From positions 1,116,001 to 1,180,000 of the forward strand of contig NZ_QCYK01000003.1 in assembly GCF_003071345.1 (NCBI RefSeq): a stretch of 64,000 nt of DNA, written 5' to 3'. Source of the stretch: Chitinophaga parva. GTDB lineage: Bacteria > Bacteroidota > Bacteroidia > Chitinophagales > Chitinophagaceae. Positions within the stretch are counted from its first letter, which is position 1. Each line of letters starts with the position of its first letter. The notes under the pieces were generated by a model. The model saw only the letters and a list, made by a program, of their open reading frames with translations. It ran no database searches and had not been told where the DNA came from. Positions 18,501-26,115 of the stretch are shown here, one piece after another. A program made the position numbers and the translations under genes.

Positions 18501-18930
18501 CGGGTAAGGCATTGCCCTGGAGGTCTGTAACCCGGCCACCCTGGAAGAGTTGCGCATCTGCGGTATGCGGCTCCTGGCGGGTGATGAGGATATTACGGCC
18601 TCTCAATTCATATTGCAAAGTGGCGGGCAGGTTTTTCAAGACCTGCTCCACCGAAATATGTTCTTTGTTCAGGGTAAAGCGCCCGCTCCCGGCGATGTCG
18701 GAAGGGTTGTACACAAATTTTAACGTGGTGCTGGCCTCTATCTGTTCAAATACTTTATCCAGCGTTTCATCGGTTACCTGCACATTCACCAGGGTACGAC
18801 GCAACTCATCCCAATGCCCTTGCTGGGCTATGGACACAGGTATATCCAGGCACCCTAACAGTACCGTTATCACCAGCAATCTGTACCACAGGGGCCCTGC
18901 GCAGGGGCGCCCTGTTGTTCTTTCCCTCAT
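15598..18930 (-). CDS. SusC-family TonB-dependent transducer with N-terminal STN domain
   Basis: About 1110 residues. The frame opens at a TTG at 18957, but the ATG at 18930 is the likelier start. After the signal peptide comes an STN (secretin/TonB short N-terminal) domain, about residues 40-110, with DKVFEQIEASTTLKFVYNP. Then follow a CarboxypepD_reg-like repeat, a plug with VYVVDGIVGADPNSIDPN and GSRGSNGVIVITTKRG, and a beta-barrel. STN domains touch the periplasmic part of FecR-type anti-sigma factors, so substrate binding should release the sigma factor encoded at 20015. It lies 44 bases downstream of the FecR gene. Confidence 0.96.
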   Translation of the reverse strand: MRERTTGRPCAGPLWYRLLVITVLLGCLDIPVSIAQQGHWDELRRTLVNVQVTDETLDKVFEQIEASTTLKFVYNPSDIAGSGRFTLNKEHISVEQVLKNLPATLQYELRGRNILITRQEPHTADAQLFQGGRVTDLQGNALPGVSIAIKGTAKRAITDQSGVFTIRAGAKDTVAFSLIGFNTLEVPVADESLMFVSLSPSLSALRTVVVIGYGTLVKERLTTAVSTVKGNDVKERPTTMNVMQGLAGKIAGVSVMMNSGKPGGNPIVKIRGTGSINAYNGPLYVVDGIVGADPNSIDPNIVASVDVLKDAAASAIYGSRGSNGVIVITTKRGTKGAPAITFRNTVSMGRLAREVKLLDADQALEMFKRQYEYVPGRTAPHLDPTWYFPRKAELFNADGSPRYHTDWQKASSRTAISHEHALQFAAARDGLNALVSLTYNDQQGILINSYSKQVNAFINVGWDVKKWLHLQGMISSGAFKQNNVDINTLGLNAVRQIYEFLPFLPVQYADGTYSRKGDYPGAEDSENPVRLMREVKSVAGRTNTMGNLQATFRLNSQLSLTTGLSGTTGSNYSLYFAGRDIRGYSDTQQGVATRGNGNSGAWTSEDYLTWSNNYGDHHITGVAGASWYYAANMNTTAGAEGFYDDAFSYYSLQTGLVPQKPTSGSSQTAMNSYYTRWNYDYNNRYLLGFSFRADGSSRFGANNVYGYFPSFSAAWRLSSAAFLRDVPQVTDLKIRASYGVVGNADIGDYVTQGRMNSGQAVFNGNTEASATLAALGNKDLKWERAHQLDFGVDASLFDARLQFTGDVYNRITNDLLYYKLLPSTTGYEGVYQNIGAIRNHGLELSLSSSNIRSRDFTWNTTWVYAMNRSLVLRLNGDIMYPWAGRIMEGRPLNEFYGYKRLGTWSTKEATEAAMYGRKPGDIKYADLNNNGIKDANDRTVLGNGMPKFESSMTNTFTYKQFSLYIDLQTIYGHSLANLTRAIMESPAPATNSYRSVLDAWRPDHQDVMNGQLRLPGDGFDNEIDSYIVENGSFLRVRNIALAYRLRDEWLRRYHLQGATLTLNAENYFLFTKYKGYDPEASSFDGDFNQGVDLYQYPKAKTLAFTLNVSF

Positions 18931-18974
18931 AACATGTAAAATAGTTGACCTTCGCAAAGGTATTTCCCCTGTTG

Positions 18975-19940
18975 TTATTTATATACTACATAAGTGGCAT
19001 TAGCTTCTTCTTTATACTTAAATCCATAGATAGCGCATAATTTCCCCAGTACCCCGGTAAGCGGCTCGCGCTCTTCGAAACTGGCCGTGAGCAGGGCATT
19101 GGCCACCTCCGGACTTCCAAAACGGATGTGCGTATTATAACGGCGTTCCAGGCGCATGGCAATATCCTGGAAGGTAGCTTTGCGGAACACCAGCTGCCCG
19201 GTGGTCCATGCACTGCAATCTGCAGCGGTAATGGCCTGGGTGGTGATGCCGCCGGTGGCAGTGGTAAAAACAGCCTGTTGATTGGCCGTGAGCGTGGTGC
19301 GGCCTGCACCTGCGCCCACCGCTACTTTCCCATTCACCACCGTTACGGTCACGGCGCGGGCAGGGCTGTAGGCATCCACGTTAAAGCTGGTGCCCAGCAC
19401 CTGCACATCCAGCTTGCCGGCGTGTACGGTGAAGGCATTATTATCCTGCGGTCTCACTTCAAAATACCCCTCGCCTTCCAGCCACACTTCGCGTGCAGCG
19501 TGGATGCCGGCCTGGGAGAAGTGCACCTTACTGTCAAAATTGAGCCATACTACGCTGCTATCCGGCAGGGATATCCTGCGGATGCCGCTACGGTTGGACG
19601 TTTCCGTGAGCGCAATGGCCTGCGGGGCAGGATGCATGCGCTGCACGGCATAGTAACCGCCTATGCCCAGCACCGCCGCCACAACGGCTGCGGCCACCCA
19701 GTGGCGGGTGCGCATGCGCACCACCCTTGCCGGTGCCGCCTCGCTGATCGCAGTGCGGATGCGCAGGAGCAGCAATTGTTCCAGCGTGTCCTTTTCCGAT
19801 GCCGTGAGCTGGTCCGTAAGGCCGGCGTGGGTATCGAAGGATCGATACCAATCATCCACCTCCCGGACTTCCTGCTCGGAGGCGGAACCTTCCAGGTATT
19901 TGTGCAATAATTCTTTTAACCGGTTGTTGTTCATTTCCAT
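18975..19940 (-). CDS. FecR-family anti-sigma factor
   Basis: About 321 residues from the ATG at 19940 (the frame extends to a GTG at 19964). A cytoplasmic N-terminal segment carries LKELLHKYLEGSASEQEVREVDDWY, one membrane helix lies near residues 75-95 (VAAAVVAAVLGIGGYYA), and the periplasmic FecR domain begins at RRISLPDSSVVWLN. It ends with a DUF4974-type segment (FQDIAMRLERRYNTHIRF). It holds the ECF sigma factor inactive until the STN domain of the adjacent SusC signals. The sigma gene ends 74 bases upstream. Confidence 0.95.
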   Translation of the reverse strand: MEMNNNRLKELLHKYLEGSASEQEVREVDDWYRSFDTHAGLTDQLTASEKDTLEQLLLLRIRTAISEAAPARVVRMRTRHWVAAAVVAAVLGIGGYYAVQRMHPAPQAIALTETSNRSGIRRISLPDSSVVWLNFDSKVHFSQAGIHAAREVWLEGEGYFEVRPQDNNAFTVHAGKLDVQVLGTSFNVDAYSPARAVTVTVVNGKVAVGAGAGRTTLTANQQAVFTTATGGITTQAITAADCSAWTTGQLVFRKATFQDIAMRLERRYNTHIRFGSPEVANALLTASFEEREPLTGVLGKLCAIYGFKYKEEANATYVVYK

Positions 19941-20014
19941 GTAATGCTCTCTTACAATAGACACTTAAAAAATGGGGTACCGCCACTGCGGGTGAAAATA
20001 CTTTGGAAACCGGC

Positions 20015-20620
20015 TTAACGCAGCAGCCGGGCGGCAAAGCAAAGCAGGGCCCAGAGCAAAGTGAAATTATACTCCTTGAGATGGGAGCGCAGGATCTTCA
20101 GCGCCTTTACCATATGCTTTTCCACGGTATTCACCGAAATGCCCAGTTGGTCTGCAATGTGCTGGTACGACAAATGTTCGCGCCGGCTCAGGTAAAAGAC
20201 CTCCCTGCACTTTTCGGGCATGGCAGCACAGGACGCATCTATCTGCTCCTGCAATTCCTTTAACCGTAACGCGCTGGCGGCATCGGGCTGGGAAGCCTGC
20301 CCGCTGGCGGCCATGCGCTGCTGGTAAGTATTGCGGACCAGCTCTGCGCGGATGCTGTTCAGTACTTTATTCTTAAGCGCCGTATGGAGATAGTTGCGGA
20401 GGGAAGTTCTGAGTTGAATGCGCTCCCGCTTCAAATACAACTGCACTAAAAGGCCCTGGACCAGTTCCATGGCTGCTTCCTGCGACTTCACCCTGCGGTA
20501 CGCGGCATCCAGCAGCTCTTTCCAGAACCGCCGGTATATCTCCTCTACTGCTTCTTCTTGACCTTGTTTTAAGCGCAGGAATACTTCTTCGTCACCTAAC
20601 GTGGAAAAATCTCTAAGCAT
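20015..20620 (-). CDS. ECF RNA polymerase sigma factor
   Basis: 201 residues. Region 2 lies at about 25-70 (YRRFWKELLDAAYRRV through ELVQGLLVQLYL), and region 4 at 135-180 with CREVFYLSRREHLSYQHIAD followed by the helix-turn-helix GISVNTVEKHM. A hydrophobic tail (FTLLWALLCF) closes the protein. This is the Bacteroidota sigma type encoded next to FecR and STN-SusC genes, and it should activate the operon running from here to 7950. A 96-base gap separates it from the GH92 gene upstream. Confidence 0.96.
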   Translation of the reverse strand: MLRDFSTLGDEEVFLRLKQGQEEAVEEIYRRFWKELLDAAYRRVKSQEAAMELVQGLLVQLYLKRERIQLRTSLRNYLHTALKNKVLNSIRAELVRNTYQQRMAASGQASQPDAASALRLKELQEQIDASCAAMPEKCREVFYLSRREHLSYQHIADQLGISVNTVEKHMVKALKILRSHLKEYNFTLLWALLCFAARLLR

Positions 20621-20693
20621 CGCCTTGTTTCAACTGGCACTAAGTTAATCGATTCAGCAGATTTTTTCCAGATATGGCAGAAATTTCCTATAA

Positions 20694-20708
20694 CCGCTAC
20701 AGTAGCGG
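20694..20708 (-). terminator. Short hairpin after the GH92 gene
   Basis: CCGCTA-CAG-TAGCGG forms a 6-bp stem nine bases past the GH92 stop codon. No U-run follows on the minus strand, so it may only weaken or process the transcript before the sigma gene. Confidence 0.3.
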
Positions 20709-20716
20709 GTTTACAG

Positions 20717-22990
20717 CTATTTTGACAGCGAAAAAGGCTTGTCGGCCTCGGCCACACCACGCTGCATGGCCGGCTGGTCGCCCATCTCCAGCACGAGGGT
20801 GCCACCGTTCATGATATCTGCATGGTGGATGAAGTTATGCGTGAAGGGCTGGCCATTCAGCGTGGCAGCCTGGATGTACACGTTCTTATCACTGTTGTTG
20901 TGCGCTATCACGGTGAACTTGTTCCCGTTCTCCAAGGTAATGGTCGCCCTAGGGAATACAGGACTGCCTATCACGTATTCATCTGTACCCGGGCACACGC
21001 TGTAGAAGCCCAGGGCGCTCAGTACGTACCAGGACGACATCTGGCCCTGGTCTTCATCACCGGGATAGCCGTCCGGCGTGGCATTGTACAGGCGCTTCAT
21101 CACATCACGGATGTGCTGCTGCGCTTTCCAGGGCTGGCCGGCATAATTGTACAGGTAGATCATATGCTGCACCGGCTGGTTGCCGTGGGCATACTGGCCC
21201 ATGTTGGCATCCACCATTTCCTGCATTTCATGGATCATCTGTTTGTAGTAGCCTACATTCACTTTATTGGGGACACTGAACACGGAATCCAGGCGGGCTA
21301 TAAAACGTTGCTCCCCGCCCATGAGGCGGATAAGGCCTTTTACGTCGTGGAATACAGACCATTGCCACTGGAAGGCATTGCCCTCCGTGTATGGCCCGCC
21401 CCACTCATACGGGTCGAAAGGCGTCACCCAGCTGCCATCCAGCTTGCGCCCGCGCATGTAACCCGTGACGCTATCGTACTGGTAGCGGTAATTGTACATG
21501 GTGCGCGCAAACACGTCGCGGTAAAAATCATGACCGGTGGCTTTGGCCAGTTGATAGCCGCAGAAATCGTCATACGCATATTCCAGGGTTTGTGAAGTGC
21601 TGCCGTAAGACTCCGGGAAGGTTACGTAACCCAGCTGGTAATATTCCTTCCAGCCTGCGCGCCCGTTAGCGCCGCCCCAGGGGCCTTTGTTCATCGCTTC
21701 ATGGAAATACGCTTCCAGGGCCTGTTCGGGGTCAAAGGTGCGGATGCCTTTCACCCATGCATCGGTGAGCAGGGAAATGGCATGGTTGCCCAGCATGCCC
21801 CCGGTTTCCCCGGGAAATGACCAGGCGGGAAACCAGCCACACTCCTTTTGCGCGGCCAGGAGGGCCTGCATATAACGGCCTTCCATGGTGGGATGCAGGA
21901 TGGTATTGAGCGGGAACTGTGCACGGAAGGTGTCCCAGAAACCGTTGTCGGTGAACATGTACCCGTCATGCACCCTGGCATCGTAAGGGCTGTAGTAGTA
22001 AGGCTTGCCTTCTTTGTTGTACTCGAAGAACTGGTGGGAGAAAAGATTGGCGCGGAACAGGCAGGAATAGAACGTGGCCTTGTCTTCTTCGCTGCCTCCT
22101 TCCACGGCTACGCGCTCAAACAATTGTTCCCAGGTATTGTGCGCTATGTTGCGTGTTTGCTCAAACGTAGTATGCTGGCCCAGCTCCTGCTGCCAGGTAA
22201 CTTCCGCCTGTTCAGGGCTGATGTAGGAAGAGGCAATGCGGGCCTGCACCCTGGCGCCGGGGCGGAAGCGCACATACGCCCCTACACCTTTACCTGTTGC
22301 CTCCAGGCTATCCGCATGCACTGCGCCTTTTTCGTTCTCCCAGGTGCCACTGGCTTCAAAAGGCTGGTCAAATACAATGACGAAGTAATTTTTAAAATCC
22401 TTCGGAATAAAACGGCCATTGCCTACAAAGCCGGTGATCTTATGTTCCCTGGGCCAGATCTTTACACCACTGAGGGCATTGTAACCATCCAGCACCAGGT
22501 AGGCCGGGCTTTTTGCCGGGAAGCTGAAACGCAGGTGGGCGCCGCGTTCCGTGGCGGTCATCTCCGTAGTGATCTTATTGGCGAAAGTGACTTTATAATA
22601 ATCCGGGTGCGCGGTTTCGTCTTTATGGCTGAAAGTGGTGGCCCGTTCATCTTCCATCACTTTGAGGGTGCCGGTTTCCGGCATGAGGGAGAACACGGCA
22701 TAGTCGCCCACCCAGGGGCTGCAGGCGTGGGCCTGCTGGAAGCCGCGGATGGTGGTGGCGGGGTACTGGTATTTCCAGCCGTCGCCGTTCTTCCCGGTCT
22801 GGGCGGTCCACCCGTGCATACCAAAAGGTAGCGCCGTGGTAGGATACACGCTGCCATGGCTCAGGCCAAAGTTGGAATTAGTGCCTTGTAAAGTGCTGGC
22901 ATAGGTTACCAGGTCTTTTTTCTGTGCATGCACCACCAGGGTCAGTGCGCAGCTGACGGCGGCAGCAAGATGTTTCCGTTTAACGATCAT
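20717..22990 (-). CDS. GH92-family glycosidase with Gln in place of the catalytic acid
   Basis: 757 residues, signal peptide ending near VVHAQ. GH92 layout throughout: GYNALSGV in the N-terminal sandwich, FTDNGFWDTFRAQFPLN, and DEDQGQMSSWYVLSALGFYSV for the base side. The catalytic-acid motif normally reading NEP is NQP here (Gln605, codon at 21178-21176). In the family, this substitution was described for an enzyme that removes mannose from mannose-1-phospho-6-mannose, where phosphate needs no protonation. That makes phosphomannan uncapping the best guess, though not shown. It lies 90 bases downstream of the GH130 gene. Confidence 0.93.
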   Translation of the reverse strand: MIVKRKHLAAAVSCALTLVVHAQKKDLVTYASTLQGTNSNFGLSHGSVYPTTALPFGMHGWTAQTGKNGDGWKYQYPATTIRGFQQAHACSPWVGDYAVFSLMPETGTLKVMEDERATTFSHKDETAHPDYYKVTFANKITTEMTATERGAHLRFSFPAKSPAYLVLDGYNALSGVKIWPREHKITGFVGNGRFIPKDFKNYFVIVFDQPFEASGTWENEKGAVHADSLEATGKGVGAYVRFRPGARVQARIASSYISPEQAEVTWQQELGQHTTFEQTRNIAHNTWEQLFERVAVEGGSEEDKATFYSCLFRANLFSHQFFEYNKEGKPYYYSPYDARVHDGYMFTDNGFWDTFRAQFPLNTILHPTMEGRYMQALLAAQKECGWFPAWSFPGETGGMLGNHAISLLTDAWVKGIRTFDPEQALEAYFHEAMNKGPWGGANGRAGWKEYYQLGYVTFPESYGSTSQTLEYAYDDFCGYQLAKATGHDFYRDVFARTMYNYRYQYDSVTGYMRGRKLDGSWVTPFDPYEWGGPYTEGNAFQWQWSVFHDVKGLIRLMGGEQRFIARLDSVFSVPNKVNVGYYKQMIHEMQEMVDANMGQYAHGNQPVQHMIYLYNYAGQPWKAQQHIRDVMKRLYNATPDGYPGDEDQGQMSSWYVLSALGFYSVCPGTDEYVIGSPVFPRATITLENGNKFTVIAHNNSDKNVYIQAATLNGQPFTHNFIHHADIMNGGTLVLEMGDQPAMQRGVAEADKPFSLSK

Positions 22991-23080
22991 AACGCGTGGT
23001 ATTGGGCGCTGTTTTTTCAGGACAGACTATCTTAATGACACGTGCAGGATCGGTTACCGCCATCCGGTAGCGGATTTTTT

Positions 23081-24205
23081 TCATTGCCCGCACACTGCCA
23101 CAGCTACCCTGCTATCGGCGCAGCCGTAATACAGGAACCACTTCTTTTTATAATACACCATCCCCTCCACAAACACCGTCCCGGCGGGGTATTGCCCGCT
23201 TTTCTCAAACGGCTCCGTGGGCACAAAGAAAGGCTTATCCAGTCTTGCCACTACTTTGCCGGGATCATTCACATCAAACAACACCTGGCCTGCGGCGTAG
23301 GTATTAGCCGTATAGTTCTTATCACCGCCATCCCCGCTTTTGTTCTTACCGTTATAGAGCACCAGGATGCCTTTGTCTGTAAGGATAGCCGGCGGGCCGC
23401 ATTCGGTAAGGTCACTGTCAAAGTAATGTGGGCGCGGACGCACTACAGCTTTCAGTTCATTGTTTTCATCGAGCTGGGGCGTCCAGTGCACCAGGTCTTC
23501 AGAAGTGGCGATGTTGATGAAATGCTCTCCCCAGTACATCATGTATTTGCCATTCACTTTAGTGATCACCTGTTTACCCTCCACTACTTTTGTAACGATG
23601 GATGCAGACTTGCTGGCCAGGTCTTTGAAGCGGCCATCGTAAGCGTTATAAAACGCAGGGCCATGCTTGTCCCAATGCACCAGGTCCCTGGAAGTAGCCA
23701 CTCCCAGGCGGGGTACCTTTTTATTCCATTCGGTATAAAACATCACATATACACCGTTTTCCGTTACGGCTACACGCGGGTCTTCACAGCCACCGGGCCA
23801 TTCGAATGTTTGCTGGTTATCTGCTGCCGGGTAGAGCACCGGTTTGGAGCGGCGTTTCATGTGGATGCCGTCTGTGCTCACCGCCATGCCCAGGCGGGAC
23901 GTACGTTGTCCTATGCCCTGGCCGGACCGGTCTTCCGAACGGTAGAGCACATAGATCTTGCCCCCCTTTACCGCGGCCGCGGGATTAAATACGTCATTGG
24001 CTTCCCAGGCTACCTGCTGTTTGCTCATCGGGTCCGGGAAGGTGCTGGCTGGATTGGGGGCAATGATCGGGTTTACGCCGGCAGGTCTTACAAAGGGGCC
24101 TATGGCCCAACCGGGCAGCGTGTCCTGCGCCATAGCGCCCATACTGATGGTAAGCAGGAAAATGGCGCACCAAAGGCGCATGCAGATGTTCTTACTGTTG
24201 ATCAT
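23081..24205 (-). CDS. GH130-family beta-mannoside hydrolase or phosphorylase, secreted
   Basis: 374 residues with a signal peptide (cleavage near AMAQ). Five-bladed propeller features of GH130 are present: VLYRSEDRSG, the catalytic GGCEDPR with Asp142, LTECGPP, and YYGCADSRVAVA near the end. GH130 contains cytosolic mannosyl phosphorylases and secreted beta-1,2-mannosidases. The signal peptide favours a hydrolase acting outside the cytoplasm, for example on beta-1,2-mannose caps of yeast mannan. That assignment is inferred; the phosphate-binding residues should be checked in an alignment. Confidence 0.88.
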   Translation of the reverse strand: MINSKNICMRLWCAIFLLTISMGAMAQDTLPGWAIGPFVRPAGVNPIIAPNPASTFPDPMSKQQVAWEANDVFNPAAAVKGGKIYVLYRSEDRSGQGIGQRTSRLGMAVSTDGIHMKRRSKPVLYPAADNQQTFEWPGGCEDPRVAVTENGVYVMFYTEWNKKVPRLGVATSRDLVHWDKHGPAFYNAYDGRFKDLASKSASIVTKVVEGKQVITKVNGKYMMYWGEHFINIATSEDLVHWTPQLDENNELKAVVRPRPHYFDSDLTECGPPAILTDKGILVLYNGKNKSGDGGDKNYTANTYAAGQVLFDVNDPGKVVARLDKPFFVPTEPFEKSGQYPAGTVFVEGMVYYKKKWFLYYGCADSRVAVAVCGQ

Positions 24206-24251
24206 GGTTCCGTGTTATTGAAATGCAGGACGCATCCTGGTTTTTATAGCA

Positions 24252-24476
24252 TTATTGAAATGAAGGAGGCGCGGTGCGGGTGCCCCGGTTCTTATGGGGC
24301 GTTTTGCCCGGTTCAACATGCAGGGAGCCACCGTTGCGCATGGCCTGCCAGGGCAGCCAGGTATTATCATACCCCTTGCCATTCATTTGCAGGGATTGAA
24401 TATAAGGTTTGTTTTCCGAACCGCCGGTGATCTCCATAGCCCGGCGCTTGTATGGCCGGGCTAATAGTAAAGACAC
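24252..24476 (-). pseudogene. Remnant of a GH92 C-terminus
   Basis: A 74-codon frame whose last 55 codons match the end of GH92 proteins: ENKPYIQSLQMNGKGYDN, then a WLP.QAMRNGGSLHVEPGKTPHKN segment. Compare DKNVYIQAATLNGQPF and NGGTLVLEMGDQPAMQRG in the neighbouring GH92. Everything upstream of the terminal beta-strands is gone: the next gene begins 34 bases away and no catalytic domain is encoded. It is the stump of a third GH92 gene, deleted between the GH130 gene and the membrane-protein gene. The only start is a GTG, and expression is doubtful. Confidence 0.75.
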
Positions 24477-24510
24477 CTGTAAATGGAGGCTCCGTAGTGG
24501 GGTGTAAAAA

Positions 24511-26046
24511 TTATTTCAGCTGGTGAAGCAGCTTTTGGGCCTGGTCCGTCTTCAATAACTGCTCTCCCACGATCAGTGTGAAACAAAGTTCTATGGCCAG
24601 CATGAGCAACAGGTAACGCAGCACGATGCCAGCGGAGGTAACACTGAAAGCAAATTCCGCGCAGGCAAATAACAGGACGAGCAATAATACCTTGTTAGAC
24701 AACGGGGGTTGCGTTTTATACAGTTTCGTATAGCATACGCCCACCGCCACCATTAAAAATGCCAGTTGTATAATACCCGCCAGTGCCATGGCTGGCAGCA
24801 GGAGCAAATTCCGCAGGCTCACGCCAAAGCTGCGGCATTCCAGCGTGGTAAGATGAAACCATTCAGCAGTGGGCTTTCCAAGCACTTTGTCCTTATGTAG
24901 GACAAAAGGCGACGGGGAGTCGTAGGACTCCATCGGTGGCAGGAAGTGCCGCTGCACATTGGGCAGCAGGAAGTACCGGGCAAAGGCAAAGGGATTCCGC
25001 TTCACCAGGTATCTTCCGTAGGCGCCATACAGCGGGGACATTGGCATAGATTGATCCAGTATAATGAAGGAGGTAGAACGCTGCTCCTGCTCAGACATGT
25101 ACAATGTAAGCGGGGAATAAGGATGGAACATGTAAACGCTCCCGGAAGTAATGGCGCCGTAATTGTACATATCGTCCGGCCCGTTCACTTCAAAGCTCAG
25201 GCGGACCAGGGAATCCAGCCGCGCAAACTTCGCGGGTACCGGCCTGGGATCTGTTTTATAAAAATGCCCGTAACCAAAGAGCGCATTGTTCAATATTTTC
25301 CAATCGGAGAACACCGTGAAGCCACTTACACCGGTAGCCTGCTTCATCTGGTTGCGGGTAAATACGATAAAACCCAGTACCATACCGCCGGCCAGCGCAA
25401 TGGCCACCAGCTTTTTCCATAACCGGAAGCTGCTGAACAGGAAGGCCACCGCCGCCACAAACGGGTAGAACATGGCATTGTAACGGATGGAAAACAACAC
25501 CAGCAGCAACAGGGCATGTACCCAGATCATGTAATCCCTGGGGCGGAACACCACCCAGATCAGCAAGGTAAACCACGCCACGCTTAGTGTGGTATACAGC
25601 CCATCCGTCAGCACAAAATTATTGATGTAATAAAAAAGCGGGTTAGCAAATAGAAACACGAACATGCCTGTTTTCACCCATTTACCGGGATTAAAAATAT
25701 ACAGCAGCGTAAAAAAGAAATACATACACGCCAGCACCATGCCCATGTACTGCACCCATACCAGCAACATGGCGGAATGCGAGACGTATCCCAGCAGTAC
25801 CAGGAACTTGGAATACCCAATGGGCCACACTTCCACGTTGGCGCCACTGATAGCGCCCCTTACCAGGCAGTAGGAATCCAGCACCATATTAGGATTGGGA
25901 TATACCCATTTGAACAGGCACCATCCTATGATGCTCAGGCCCAGCGCAGCCCAGCACCAGCGCCGGTTTTCCTGGTTGCGGAATATAAAATCAAAAAAGC
26001 GGGGGCCCGGCTGTTGTGGCCCAACAATGGATGCAGTCTGTTTCAT
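24511..26046 (-). CDS. Polytopic membrane protein, possible GT-C type glycosyltransferase
   Basis: 511 residues with about ten hydrophobic segments and a long soluble loop at about 250-370. The first loop after the first membrane helix contains DSYCLVRGA, and the arrangement resembles GT-C glycosyltransferases, which use an acidic residue in that loop and a lipid-linked sugar donor. No family motif is certain. It sits between the GH78 gene and the GH92 remnant in the same orientation. Its presence inside a degradative locus is odd, and it may have arrived separately. Confidence 0.5.
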   Translation of the reverse strand: MKQTASIVGPQQPGPRFFDFIFRNQENRRWCWAALGLSIIGWCLFKWVYPNPNMVLDSYCLVRGAISGANVEVWPIGYSKFLVLLGYVSHSAMLLVWVQYMGMVLACMYFFFTLLYIFNPGKWVKTGMFVFLFANPLFYYINNFVLTDGLYTTLSVAWFTLLIWVVFRPRDYMIWVHALLLLVLFSIRYNAMFYPFVAAVAFLFSSFRLWKKLVAIALAGGMVLGFIVFTRNQMKQATGVSGFTVFSDWKILNNALFGYGHFYKTDPRPVPAKFARLDSLVRLSFEVNGPDDMYNYGAITSGSVYMFHPYSPLTLYMSEQEQRSTSFIILDQSMPMSPLYGAYGRYLVKRNPFAFARYFLLPNVQRHFLPPMESYDSPSPFVLHKDKVLGKPTAEWFHLTTLECRSFGVSLRNLLLLPAMALAGIIQLAFLMVAVGVCYTKLYKTQPPLSNKVLLLVLLFACAEFAFSVTSAGIVLRYLLLMLAIELCFTLIVGEQLLKTDQAQKLLHQLK

Positions 26047-26115
26047 ATGTTGTGTCTATAAGGTCAACGTACCATGCCACATTCCGCTGCAAGCCGCATG
26101 GCCGGTGCGGCACGG

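Noticed and set aside
23042..24430. 462-codon plus-strand frame across the GH130 gene
   Set aside because: Antisense to GH130 and the GH92 stump, both of which have recognisable family sequence on the minus strand.
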